From assembly GCA_024741835.1 (NCBI GenBank), contig JAENRP010000034.1:1-54099 (forward strand): 54,099 bases of DNA, given 5' to 3'. Source of the stretch: Diplocarpon mali. Lineage: Eukaryota > Ascomycota > Leotiomycetes > Helotiales > Drepanopezizaceae. This document shows positions 11,801 to 23,339 of this stretch, one piece after another. The position numbers and the translations under genes are program-made. The first letter of the stretch is position 1, and the number at the start of each line of letters is the position of its first letter. Below the pieces are notes generated by a model. That model ran no database searches. It was not told the DNA's origin and saw only the letters and a program-made list of their open reading frames with translations.

Positions 11801-12989
11801 CTTTAATATTTCGATTACCTTTTCTTAAAGAGCTTTAAGGACCTCGAATGTTTTCTTTTACTAGGCTTTATAAGGTATTATCTTAATTTTAATATAAGGC
11901 GTGACCTCTTTTTAAATCTGGCCAAGTTCCGTTTAATCAAAAGCTAAGGCGTCCTTTCGATTTATTAAGGTTTTATAAAGTAGTTCGCATTCTTACTTTA
12001 TTAAGTCTTCTTTAATTTTCAATATATTAAAACGTTCTTTTATTAGCCGATATCTAATAGGTTTATTTAAAAAATCTACTTATAATAAACTTATCGAATT
12101 TGCTACCTAGCTTTAAAGGTCGAAGCTTCTTATCTTATTTAAACCAATTATCTAGTCCTTTAGGCTTTAAGCTATTAGAGATTCCCTAATCTACCGGTTG
12201 TACTTTATCGGCCTTGCTTTTATATATAGTTCGAATATTAGCTAGTACTATGCTTTTCTACTTCTTTCCTTTTTTATTAAATCTTATAAAACGGTCCGAA
12301 TTTTCCTTTTTAAAAATAAATAAAAGATTTTCTAAGTTATTAATTTAAAGTACGTAGATAGAAATGTTATTAGTAATTTTATTATTTTTCACTCGCAGGT
12401 CTAGTTTATAAGTGGTTTTTAGGTTTTTTAAAATGATTAATAAATTATCGAAATTTATAAAACGAACTCTCTTCTCTATCTTATTTTTCTTTTTTCTTAA
12501 TTATTAAGCCGATAAAACGCCGATTATACTATTTTTTAAAATTCCAGATTTAACTCTTAATCTAAGACTGCAAGTTAAATTACTATTATTTAAAATTAAT
12601 AAACTTACCTTTCTTTTGCTATAACTCCTTGCTAAGTGCCTTCCTTTACTAGTATTAAGCCTAGCCCTTATATTAGCTAATTGTTTCCTAAAACCTTATT
12701 CTAGAATTCGACTATATCTCTTGCAATAATCATTTATCCTTTTAAGAATCGATCTATATTCTAAAGATTAGCTTTTATAAGCCTATCTTTAAGATAGTTA
12801 AATATTAGTTAAGATTCTAAAATAAAGGGCATTTTTAAAAGAATATTATTCGAAGAATTCTCTATTATTAAAAAGTTAATATAATTAACGATTCCTCTAA
12901 CTCTAACCTTTACATTTTTCACCTATCTATTAAAATTGTATCTTAATCTAAAGATAGTTAAATAAATAAAGAGTTAATCGCTAACGATT

Positions 12990-13080
12990 GTCAATCGAGC
13001 CATTTCTACTACTTTTCTAGTTATTACATTAACTTCTAAACCACAATCGATCAAAGCCTTTGCTTTAACTAATTCTTTTA
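12990..13080 (-). pseudogene. Gypsy D aspartic protease active-site segment
   Basis: The minus strand reads KALIDCGLEVNVITRKVVEM. This matches the retropepsin active-site region, where LIDSGAEVNVI is usual. The catalytic Asp and Gly are kept and the middle residue is Cys. It sits between the gag knuckle and RT, as expected for a gypsy polyprotein. It would cleave the polyprotein in the particle. The surrounding frame is broken by RIP stops. Confidence 0.75.
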
Positions 13081-13899
13081 TAAAATAAATAATAATAGGG
13101 CTTTTTATTATAACTGCTAAACAATTTCGATTGATATTCTAAGATATTAAAGCTATTACTATAATATTATAATACCTTTGGGTTCCTTTATCTTTTGTAA
13201 TCTAAAGACATTTGATTAAAGCTAAGTACTTTTTAAAGTTCTTTTATATTATAATTTCCATTTCCTTATTATTATTCAAATCTTTAAAGGCAATTGGGAT
13301 ATGCTTTCCTAATACTTTATTAAAGCGTCTAATTAAACCAAATAAGTCTTTAAATATAAGGTTAATTTGCTAGGCTATAATATTCTCTACAGCTTTCTCT
13401 ATTGTAATTGAACTAGCGTATTTATCAACGAATTTCTCCTATTTTAATATCTATCTCTTTTGCTTAAGGTTAAGGGTCTGCGTAATAACTTCGACTTCTT
13501 AATCTTTAAGCTTAAAGCTATCTTTATCTATTATATCTCTAATTAATTTATCTACTATATCGGCTTTATCCTTATCTACTATAGTTTTAGATTATTAAGT
13601 ATCTTTTAGCGTTTGGACTCTATATTAAGATTCCTAAGTTATATATATTGATTTTTAGACTTTGGCTAGTTTTATTAGTATTAAGGGAGTAGTAGATTTA
13701 AAAGGACGCTAAGTATTTTAAGGATTTCTAGATATAGAAGTAGTATTAATATTAGTAGAAATGTTATTATTAACCTACTTTAAAATAGAAATACCTCTAA
13801 CTTTAATAGCAGTCTAGTTTAAAGTTTGGTTAGTAAGCACTCCCTTAGGTAGATTGCTAGCTGGACTTATATATATATAAGTTGGGACCTTAGAGTTAA

Positions 13900-15000
13900 T
13901 TTCGATAATGCGCTTTTATTTAGCCAAATCCTCGTCTTACTTTATATTATATATTATTATTCGAACAGTCTATAGCTATAAACAATTCTAGTATTTTTTA
14001 ATAGGGATAGCATTTGGCCTAGGATCTCTAATGCAAAGTATCCTATACTTATTAATATACATAACCTTAATATTAATAAATCGAAGGAAAAGAGGGCAAT
14101 TATTATAATACTTATATAAAGCGCAGTTAAGTTCTTTATTATTGCAAAAGTTGCAGGTTAATCATCTTCTATTACTATTTCCTTAATACCCTATAGTATT
14201 AATATTAGCAAAGTACTAATTAGGATTAATTCCTCCTTCTTTAACCAGCTATTGCATTCTTATATTAGCTGGTTATTCCGAATAATAAGAAGTAGGAGTC
14301 TGGTAATAGGAACTATTAGGTTAGCTTATAGTAGCCGAGTTTTATCTATTACCAAACTAAGGAATATACTATTTTTCCTATAAGAGATTATTAATCCTAA
14401 TTTCCAAGCTTTAGATTTAGAGTTTTATAAATTAGGTCTTAAGTTCCTTAATTCTAAGGTTAGATCTTACTCCTAAATCAGGCCCGCAAGTGAAAGGTAT
14501 AACTACTAGGTTCTTCTTTGCCTCCTTTATAACTTCTAAAGCTTTCGAGTATTCTTAGACTAGATTCTTAAGGTCTTTAGTATAAAAGGGAATAGGGGCT
14601 TTTTCCTACTCTATAGTATTAATAGTTCTCTTATTAAGATCTGATTTTAAAGCAAAGGCCGAGAATTCCTTAAATAAGGCAAAGGTTATAAGGTCTTGCT
14701 TATTGATCTTAAAATACTTAATGATCTTATTTTAAAGGCTAGTAGGTAATCTGAGTAAGAAAAGACAGCCTCTTTCAACTTCGCTAAGTATTTTCTAGCT
14801 GATTAAGGTATTTAATATATAAGTAAAAGTCTGATAGTAGTTCTTAAGTTCCTTAGGAGTATAAATGACTAAAACAAATTCCTTTAAGAAAGCTAAGGTA
14901 TCGCAAATCTGCTATCTATCAAATTCGCAGAATTCAGATTTAAAGGCCTTAATAAGGAGTTCTTATAAACTATGAGTTTTCTATTTAAGGAGGGACTTAA
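13900..15000 (-). pseudogene. Gypsy D gag remnant with cysteine-rich knuckle
   Basis: The minus strand between about 14,720 and 14,400 reads as a hydrophilic Gag-like segment (for example LITFALFKEFSAFALKSD) with few stops. Near 14,150-14,085 a cysteine cluster CNFCNNKELNCALY, followed by a further Cys-Pro, takes the place of a nucleocapsid zinc knuckle. A 23-bp palindrome at 14,469-14,491 lies inside the frame and translates as TCGPDLGV without breaking it. Gag would form the virus-like particle. The assignment to gag rests on position upstream of the protease and on composition, not on a strong motif. Confidence 0.6.
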
Positions 15001-15499
15001 TAATATCCTTACTTATATAATCATAGTAGCAAGGAAGTCGAGAAATCATATCCTCTTATATAATACTAAAATTGTAATAAGTTTCCTTATATTACTTAAG
15101 GAAATTAGTAATATTAGTACTTATAAAGTAAGGAGCGCTAAGGGAATTAAAAAGGGGAAAGTGACTAATAATAGCCCTAAATGCGGCTATTATCGTTTTA
15201 TACTAACTGTCTAAGTTAATAGAATCTATAAGAGGTAAAGAGGAAGCTTTAATATTGCGAGATTGATTGCTAAGAGGAGTACTTCGAAATTCAAAAGGGC
15301 TTAAAGAACGTTCAAAATCCGAGTCAATCTCAAAGTGATTAGGACGAGTTTGAAAAGATTTAAATAAAGGGTTAATAAAAAGTTTAAAATTGTTATTATT
15401 TTTAGTGTTTTCTAGTATTAATATTGAAAAAGTAGGTAATAGTCTTAAGTTATTTAAAGACGTCTTTTTATCCTCCTACTTATAGGCTAAGCCTAAGAG

Positions 15500-16410
15500 T
15501 AAAATTCCGGATTCTATTAAAAGTTTAATTTAAGTTTGCTAAGAGATTTCAATTAAGTACTAAATAGCTAATAGGAGCGTAGCAACTAATTATAATAAGA
15601 TAAGGTTTACCTAATCTAAAGTTAATTTCTAAAATAAGGTTTATATCTAAGATTCTTCTTAACCTTTAAGCTAATTCCTATTAGTCCTTAGAATAAAGGG
15701 GTCTTTAAAGACGATTCTAAGGCAATTTTTAAAGTTTTATTAAGCTAAGGCGGCTGAATTATTAGATTCGGATTTCTAAAGATTTTAAGAAGGTACTTCC
15801 AATTAGAGTTTGCGCTTAATATTACTTAAGTATTCGAAACTACTGCTATTTAAGATTACTATTATAAGGTTCGCCAAACTTTTCATATTAAGAAGCCGAA
15901 AATTCCGAAAATCTTAAAGTTAAGGAAGAAAATAAGGATTTTCAAAGCAGAGCCGAAAAGGGAAAATCTAAAGTTATTAATAGTTGCTAAACGAAAATCG
16001 ATAGTTTTAAGTAACTAGGCGATTAAGGATAAGGGTTTTAGAGTTAATTAAAATGCTATAAGTGTTTTAAAGACGTATTTTTCAAAAGGCCAGTCTCTTA
16101 TCTATAAACTAAGAGATCGATAAGGTTGTATAAGGACGGAAATCTTAAGAAATCGGTCCCTGCGTAGGTCATTAATATAAAACTAAGGGGAGATAATATA
16201 AGAATAGGCCTAAGGGAAGACTTAAAAATAAGAGGAGGAAGCACTATAAGCGGGCTCTTTTAGATAAGATATTAGGAACAAGTCCTAAGTATAAGGTATA
16301 TTTAATACTTATAGCGACGCGCGCTATCTCTATATATAGAAGATGGCCCTTTTATCCTCCTACCGTCCTGCGCCGATTATATGATATATGTTACAAGACC
16401 TATCCATCTC
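15500..16410. other. RIP-altered stretch between gypsy D and copia A copy 2, no gene recognised
   Basis: The plus strand around 15,880-16,120 has a lysine-rich reading with a Cys-x-x-Cys (LKCYKCFK) but no family match. From 16,250 to 16,410 the sequence is less AT-rich and has no coding signal. It could be the 5' LTR or leader of gypsy D, or the flank of the truncated copia copy 2. A 23-bp palindrome (15,478-15,500) marks its left edge. Confidence 0.4.
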
Positions 16411-16419
16411 AGGTCTTTA

Positions 16420-19100
16420 TAATAGTACTATTACGCTTCTAGATATACTTTTCCGACCTTTTATATTTGCTTAGTCGGAATTGGTATATACCTTAAGCTT
16501 TGCGCTTATATATTTTATTAGTCTGTATCTCACCTTTTTATATGATTATCGATCGAAGGTACCTTCTAAATCGCTTGACTGTATTCTTATATCAAATTGT
16601 CAGATCCTTTAAGTTCTGATTAAGTTGCTTAATAATAAAGGCGATATCTGGTCTTATATATACTATAGTATATATAATTGCTCTAATATCCTATTAGTAC
16701 TTCTTTAGATCTCCTTTCTGCTTATTTTTATTAATAGGCTTTAACTTATTATACTTTCCTTTGATTAGAGTATACTTTGGCTTAAAGTTAGAAGTATAAG
16801 TAAAGAGTCCTATTTAGTTTAGGATCTTCTTAATATACTATTCTTAGTTCAACCAGAGTTCTTAAGTAGAGCGGTTCCTTATAATGCAGATATTAAGGAT
16901 CTTATAAATTCCCTTTAGATCCTTAGTATTAAAATATTTCCGAATTATTATAAAGAACCAATCTAATTAAGTGGTTGTTTTTATAGTTATAGCAATATTA
17001 TTAATATATAATAGCAACTTGATTCTACGCTTAGTATAAGTAAATAGATAAGGGTTAGCTAGGCTTTAAACAAATCCTATTTCTATTAGAGCAGAGCTAT
17101 ATAAGAGGTTCTAATTATAGGCTGATTATTTAAGCTTATAGATACTGTAAAGTATATAAAGAGAGTGGCTAATATATATAAGAATACTATTAAGTTAGGA
17201 GAGAAAAATCCATTCCTTTATAATCGCTTTAGTAAATGCATTTTTAATATTATACTATTTGCATTCAAAGTCCTTAGCAGCTACTATTGCTATAAATTTG
17301 CAAAGGGTATTTATATAAACTATTGGCGCGAACATATCGAAGTAGTCTTCTTTATACTATTAAGAGAAGCCTTTAACTATAAGCCTTGCCTTATAATATT
17401 CTAAGGTCCTATTTATATATATCTTAATTATAAAGACCTATTTTATTAATACTAGGTTTACGTCCTTTAGCATTAGTTCTTCTATTTATATGCCATTTAT
17501 AATAAAAGAGCTTATCTCCTTTTAGATTGTCTTATTCTATATTACTCTATTCTTTAAGTTATTAATAGCTTTATCGTACGTCTTTAGAAGAGAGATTTTC
17601 ATTATCCCCCTAGCAGCTAGGAATATATTATCTTCGTCGAAGCTCTATTAAAGTTCGAGCTTATAAATCCTATACGCTATTATAGCCTAAATACGCTTAG
17701 ACTCGCGTTTGTCTAAGGTATCTTCTGATTCTAAGTCTCTATTCCTCTTTAAAGGTATAGGTTCGGCTATAGGTTCTATAGGCTTATTAGTTAAGGAACT
17801 GCTTTCTAATAGTAAAAGCTTATTATTATTTATATCTATTTTAAGAATATCCTTTACTATAGGTACTTTAACTAAAGGGATGATAATATTAAAGTTGTTC
17901 TATACTTTAGGCAATTCGCAGATAATAAGAATAGTCTATTCGGCCTTTAGGCGACTAGCAGGTCGTCGATCAGCGGGTGCATTTAATATACCTAAGCTTA
18001 AAGAGAAGGGTTATTAGTTCGGCTTAATAGTATTACCGTCGAGTGGTATACTTTACGAATCTCTAAGTATGTAGAACTTTAAGGATAGCTCCTTTCTATT
18101 TTAAGATTTATCGAATTCAATTACTAAGGATATAATTACTCGCCTTAAGTCTAGCGCGTATATTATCTATTACTTTATTATCTATTTAATATACTTAATA
18201 AATATATACTCTCTACCTTAGTCTATTAGCTTTTTACTCTTTATACCTATGGGTTAGGACTTTAAGCTAATATAGGAGTAGCAAACGCTTTTAAAGATAT
18301 AGATATAGTCTAAGTTTAGCTTTTATTTAAAATATGCCTTATATAGTAATATTTAAGTGCTATTAACTATTAGTCTACTACCTATTCTATTTCGCAAGTA
18401 TACGTCTGCTTTAACTGCAAGGTCTTAGAATTCTAATAGTAGGTTAGTATCTTATAATAGAGCGCAATAGTTAGTCTTTACTTATTAAATGCTTCGCTTA
18501 GTAATACTATTCTAATAGGAACCTTTATATATTATAGTTAGTTTATAATAAACTCCTTATTTTACCTATTTATTAAGCTTTGCCTTAATCTTTAATATAT
18601 TATCAGACCTAATAGCTATTAGCTTTAATTAAGTCTAGCGTTCTTCTATCACTTTCTAAGTTTCCAGCTTTTCTATAAGCTTAGATTTAATCTTAGTGCA
18701 AATAGTCTATATCTATTAAATAGAGTTATCTACTATTTAAAAAAACTAATTATTTCCTTTAATTAAAGTCGTAAATAGTCTAGTAGTATTAATAGATATT
18801 AGTGCTAGTATTAAATCTTTTTATAAACTAAGCTTAATTTGCATCTGATTTTAAAGTTTTATTAGCTTATAAATTCGGTATATTAAGCGATCCTTTAGTA
18901 CTTAGATCTTCTATTTTAAGGTTAAGACCTTATATAGGCCCTTTAATTTCTTTAGCCTTAGATATGCGAATCTTTTATATATTAGCTAATACTTTAATAA
19001 GCTTTTAACTTTTAATAGCTTTAATAGCCTATCGTTAGTTAATACTTTATTATTAGTAGCTAGAAAGGATTAGTAATAGCAGTTTAAGGTTTTACTATTT
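16420..19100 (-). pseudogene. Copia family A pol remnant, copy 2
   Basis: This is the inverted counterpart of 500-3190 in copy 1, with the same integrase and RT segments and the same type of stops. The linker between integrase and RT (17,709-18,017) is open on the plus strand in this copy and in the equivalent places of copies 1 and 3. That is the reverse complement of the coding strand and not a gene. The RNase H end is missing. Confidence 0.85.
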
Positions 19101-19103
19101 TCT

Positions 19104-19573
19104 AATTATAAGCCTAGCTTAAAAGTCATTTTTAATAAAACCGCAAGATCTACTTGCAGTCTTAGCTTAAGAGTCGATTTCCTAGAAATAGCAAGATCTA
19201 CTCGCAGTCCTAGCTTAAGAGTCGTCTTTAATAAATTCGCGAATTTCACTTGCGATCTTAACTTAAGAGTTATTTTTACAAATTTCACTTGCAATCCTAG
19301 CCTAAGAGTTATTATTAGCGAATTTATAAAATCTACTTATAGTCTTAGCCTAAGAGTTATTTCTATTAAATTCATTTATAATCTTAGCTTAAAAGTCACT
19401 TTTAAGAATACTTTACAATCTACTTATAGTCTTAGCTTAAAAGTTATTTTTGCGAATTTTACTTATAATCTTAGCTTAAGAGTCTATCTATTCTCTTTAT
19501 CCTTGCTTAATTATATTAAGGTAAAGAGTGCACTTTCCTTAAAGGAATCCACTTATAGGTCTGGCTTAAGAGT
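19104..19573 (-). repeat. In-frame array of ten 23-bp palindromic units in family A pol, copy 2
   Basis: Units start (plus coordinates) at 19104, 19152, 19200, 19248, 19287, 19335, 19374, 19422, 19461 and 19551. Spacings are 48, 48, 48, 39, 48, 39, 48, 39 and 90 bp, all multiples of three. On the coding (minus) strand the array is largely open and reads repeats such as TLKLGLRVDLA and TLKLRSQVKFA. It has one unit more than copy 1 and two more than copy 3. Confidence 0.9.
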
Positions 19574-19899
19574 CAATTTCTATAATATTACCTTTAAGAT
19601 AATATAAAGTCTATTTTTAATTTTAGCCTTAAAGATCACTTTATAATTATTATTTATAAACTATATAAATTGATTATTAAAAACTCCTATATAATTCAAT
19701 TCTATATAGATCTTATAACTAGATAAGAGATTAATGCTTAAGCTAGGCATAAGGAGAATATTTTATAAAAGGAAAGAAACGCTAATGATATTCATCTTTA
19801 TTATACCTATTAAGTCTATATATAACCTTCTACTACTAACTTTAATAAAGTGCCTTTTTATTTTAATAAGTAGGCCTTTAAATAGGTAGGATTTATTAA

Positions 19900-21060
19900 T
19901 TATATATACTATATAATTAGTATTATTATACTAATCGGATTCAAGGATCTTATAAAGATCGGCTTTTAAGATATAAGTATTTTTATTATAATTATCGTTT
20001 GAATTATTAAAAGTGGATTCAGATTCAAATAACCTATTATTATTAGAAGTATTTGCTAAAGTTTTGGCTAAATAGCCTTTTCCTTTACCTTTCCTTAATA
20101 GTTGCGGCCTTTGGTAGGATAAGGGCAGTTTGCTTTTTAACTTCTGCTTTAATTGCTTCTTAATATTAAAGCTAGCAACTATATTAATCAATTGCCTTTT
20201 AACTTTATAATTAGTAATATTATAAGTACTATTATAGAAGTAGTATTCTTAATAAGCTTAAGGGCTCGTCCTACGCTCCTTCCTCTTCTTAAGCTTATTA
20301 TTACCCTATAATGCAGCATTTGCCGATTTAAAGCGTCTTTTAAGGTCTTACTTAATAGTTTAAAGGAGGTCGATCTTTTTATAAATCTTAAAGTTAAATT
20401 AGATAAGAAGAGATTATTTTATAATAGTAAACTTAAAAGGAAGGCTATTAAGTAGGAAATTAAAAAGCTAAGTTTCTTTAAAAGTTATAGCTATCCTAAG
20501 ATCTATAGCTCTTACTTTCCTCTTCGCTTTATATAATATAGATTAAGCAGAGTCTATATTTATATTTATATCCTTACTATCTTTATCTTTTTTATATTAA
20601 AATAAAGTAATCTACTATAGCAGATACTAGGTATTAAAGGCAGTTATCTAAGAGTATTTTACCTTTAAAGTATCTTATTTTATCTTTATATTATTATAAA
20701 TTCAAATAAAATCTTAGTCTTTATCGCTTAAACCTTTATTAATCTTAAGCTTATATTTAGCTAAGGCTAGCCTATACTCCTTCTCCTTTTCTATATTTAA
20801 AATCTACCTTTAGGATTCTTAGTTATTATCTATTAAGGCTCTTAGGCTAAGCTTATTTAGTATATCTAGCAAATCCTTAGTAGTTATATTAGCTATTAAA
20901 GTAGAAGTAGATAAATCGGTAAAGGGAGTATAAAGGGCTATTCTTACATATTTAATAAGTATCTTTTGAATTGCTATTTCGATGCCTTTACTCTTAAAGT
21001 AAAGCTTTAAATTATCGAACCATTATTGCCAGTTCTTTCGAGAGAGTTAGAGGTCTTTAG
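19900..21060 (-). pseudogene. Copia family A gag remnant, copy 2
   Basis: The minus strand near 21,045-20,990 reads LSRKNWQQWFDNLKLYFKSK (first Gln codon intact, others stops in sister copies), the NW--W---L conserved near the Gag start of fungal copia elements. Near 20,240 the segment EYYFYNSTYNITNYK occupies the place of the CCHC knuckle, with the cysteines changed to Tyr as TGC-to-TAT changes would do. A lysine-rich tail follows (19,931-20,191). Gag would package the RNA. Copies 3 and 4 have the same region at about 35,680-36,800 and 29,930-31,140. Confidence 0.75.
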
Positions 21061-21239
21061 GTTTAGTATTTCGATCGGAATCGGAAGCTATTGCTATTTC
21101 GAATAGAATTGTATTAAAATCAAATAAATTAAATAGTTAAAGGCACTCCTCCTATCGAAAGGTTGAAATGATTAAATAGCAGGTATTATAAAAGTATTAA
21201 ATAGGAAGGAAGTCCTCTTATCGAAAAGGGTTTTTAGGC

Positions 21240-21385
21240 TATAACGCAGGGAATTATACCTCTTACGAAATATAGTAAAGCAAGGAATTATACCTCTTAT
21301 AATACCAAAGGGGTTATAGAGTAAGGAATTATACCTCTTATAATATAGGTTAGCTGAATAAGGAATCATACCTTCTATTCGCCGA
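21240..21385 (-). repeat. Leader tandem repeats of copia family A (copy 2)
   Basis: Four imperfect units containing AGAGGTATAATTCCTTGC (coding strand) are spaced 34 to 40 bp apart between the primer-binding-like site and gag. The same four units occur in copy 4 (about 29,700-29,850) and copy 3 (about 37,005-37,145). Spacing is not a multiple of three, so this is probably untranslated leader. Confidence 0.75.
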
Positions 21386-21495
21386 TTGCTCGCCTTTATT
21401 ATAAGTCTCGTTCAACTTCCTATTAATAGTTATAGCGCAAGTGCTTTCTAAGGGAAGTCAATAATCTATTATCAGTCTAGCTAAGGCTTATAATC

Positions 21496-21672
21496 TATTA
21501 AGCTTAAGTGAGTCGGCGCAGTAGGTAAAGGAGGCTTTTAAAAGTCGATGGTCGATATATTAGTAAGAGTTAGGGAAGGAAGGTTACCCCTTTCTTCCCT
21601 ATAGCTATATACGTATTAATATCCTACTGACTAAGCAATAGGGTCATATGATAATACATCAGAGTGATAGCT
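21496..21672 (-). repeat. Family A 5' LTR of copy 2, main part
   Basis: It starts TATTAAGCTTAAGTGAGTCG (inverted LTR end) and breaks after TAGCT at 21,668-21,672, where element B begins. The missing 18 bp are at 29,282-29,299. Inside it (coding strand), GATTATAAGCCTTAG follows the LTR and matches the primer-binding-like site of copies 3 and 4. Confidence 0.9.
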
Positions 21673-21869
21673 TGTAGTGCGGTCGGCTGGAGGGCCTTCA
21701 TTAGGTCGCTTAGGAGGCTCGCAGAAGTAGGGGAAGATGATTAATTGTATTATTTTTTAATATATATATAGTAAGGAGACTTCGGAAAGAAAAGGGAGAG
21801 TCTATGACTTAGTAGAGTCATATAGAGGGTCTTTAGAATAAGTAAAGACTCTGCCTATTCTATATAATA
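21673..21869 (-). repeat. Family B LTR, left (3' LTR of the element, 197 bp)
   Basis: Begins TGTAGTGCGGTCGGCTGGAG and ends TATATAATA. It pairs with 29,080-29,276. Differences between the two LTRs are mainly G/A and C/T, consistent with RIP acting separately on each. Confidence 0.92.
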
Positions 21870-22249
21870 TACCCCTTAGTTAGGCGATGCTTTTAGAATT
21901 GCTTAGCTATATAGATAAAATAAAAGAAAGAATAGCAGTTATAAAGAAAAGAGGCTCTATCTTACGTATTGCCCTTCTAAAGGTTATTCCTTTTAAAATA
22001 AGAAGGGTTACTATAGGTAATAAGCGCGCTTAAGAATCTTTGCGATTTTATACTAGTGCTTTATTAGGCTTCTTATAAAGTATTTCTATCGTAGAGGTTC
22101 TCCTTCCCTTCTTTTAAAAATAACCCTCCTTTATTATTTAAAATATCGTCTTTATACTAATAATTTTTAAATATAGAAGGAACTCCCGCTTATTATAGCC
22201 TTAGCCGCCTTTGTAAAGTAAGACCCTTAGAGTCCCTATACCCTGCGTT

Positions 22250-23104
22250 ATACTAACTTTGCGCTAAGTCGCTAGCGCTCCCTTAAGAGTAAGAACCCTA
22301 TCCTAGTCCTTCTAGTACCTGCTAGGTAATAAGCCGCTGCTACTATCCCTGCTGCTGCCGCTGCCCTTGCCGCTGCCGCTGCTACTTAAGAGCCCCGCCC
22401 CTACTGCGCGCTATATACCTAAGCTTATAATAGAGCGCGATAACGCGTACGTATATTATATTATATATAAGAGTATTAGTAATCTTAATTATTAGTACTT
22501 TAATAGTACCTTTAATATATATTACATTTATTATATAATACTAAGTAATAGCTACTAATAGGCTAGCAAACCTCTTCTTACCTTTTAAAAGGCTATTGTA
22601 TCGGCCTGCGCCTGCGGTGCCTTTAAGGAGGAGGTAGCGCTATTGCTTAATATAGTAAAGGGTACGCTTTAAAGCTTTTATAGTATATCTTATTAAGTCT
22701 TATTAAGTTCTAGGCTGATTTTAAAAGATAGGAGCGATTAGACCCTAGTGCTAAGAGGGCCTACTACTCTTGCGAGTAGTAGTATTGCTGCCTCCTTTAC
22801 TCTTAGTATACTATTCCTATTCGCTCTTAGCCCTTTTAGCTTAGACCTATTTGCTCCTACTATTGCTACTACTGCTCTTATCCTAACTGCTGCTACTATT
22901 GCAGCTGCTGCTATAGTATCTCCCTTTATCTTTCCTATTCTTATCCCTACTATTATTGCTCTTACTATCGCCGCCGCCCCTATTATCCTTGCCCTTATCG
23001 CCCTTGCTGCACCCCTTGCCTTCGCCCCTGCTATTACTAATATATTCGCCGGCGGGCCTCTGGCTAAGGGAGTGCCTCTAGGCCTCTCTTAAGAGGAGAT
23101 CCAT
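22250..23104 (-). other. Family B 3' region: low-complexity, basic Ser/Gly-rich reading after pol
   Basis: Between the end of pol and the 3' LTR, family B has about 1.45 kb. Here the minus strand, from an ATG at 23,104, reads a basic low-complexity protein (for example CSKGDKGKDNRGGGDSKSNN, then Ser-rich and Gln/Lys-rich), interrupted by a few TAG codons, to about 22,735. Further on (22,330-22,390) is a run of GCTGCCGCT-type triplets. The segment is clearly less AT-rich than the pol part. It could be a third reading frame, an extended 3' untranslated region, or captured host sequence. Confidence 0.45.
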
Positions 23105-23339
23105 ATAAAGCTTATAGCTATAATTTTGCGGCTCTTAGCCTTAGCTAAAAGGATTTGAGAAAGGGTTGCGCCTTATAATAGTAGCTTAAGAACGTTACCT
23201 ATTTTATATTTTTAAAAAAGGAGAAGCTTCTATAGTACGCTTTATAAGAGAAAACAAATAAATATAATTATAAGAGAGTAAGAGCTTATAAGTACGAGTC
23301 TCTTAGTAATAAGTAATTACTTACTAGTAAGTGCGAGTT

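Larger units (their letters stand above)
9050..15000 (-). mobile_element. Ty3/gypsy retrotransposon D (internal coding region), RIP-degraded
   Basis: On the minus strand the order is gag (about 15,000-13,900), aspartic protease (about 13,065), reverse transcriptase (about 11,760-11,200), RNase H ending near 10,560, and integrase (about 10,410-9,050). RT before integrase is the Ty3/gypsy order and separates this element from the copia families around it. Frames are interrupted mainly by TAA/TAG. I found no LTR pair, so the limits given are those of the recognisable coding part. Single copies of the 23-bp palindrome occur at 8,988, 10,423, 12,391, 12,553 and 14,469, and just outside at 15,478. 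Confidence 0.85.
16410..21672 (-). mobile_element. Copia family A copy 2, 3'-truncated, 5' LTR split by element B
   Basis: On the minus strand the order is 5' LTR (21,672-21,496, with its last 18 bp displaced to 29,282-29,299), primer-binding-like site, leader with four short tandem repeats, gag, protease region, palindromic array and pol. Similarity to copies 1 and 3 stops near 16,410, inside the RNase H part, so the pol end and 3' LTR are missing. The LTR pieces (177 + 18 bp) add up to the family length of 195 bp once element B and one copy of TAGCT are removed. Confidence 0.88.

Noticed and set aside
4088..16410. LTR pair for gypsy element D.
   Set aside because: I looked for a repeated segment of 150 bp or more on both sides of the D coding region and found none. 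The ends may lie under later insertions or be too RIP-diverged to see by eye.
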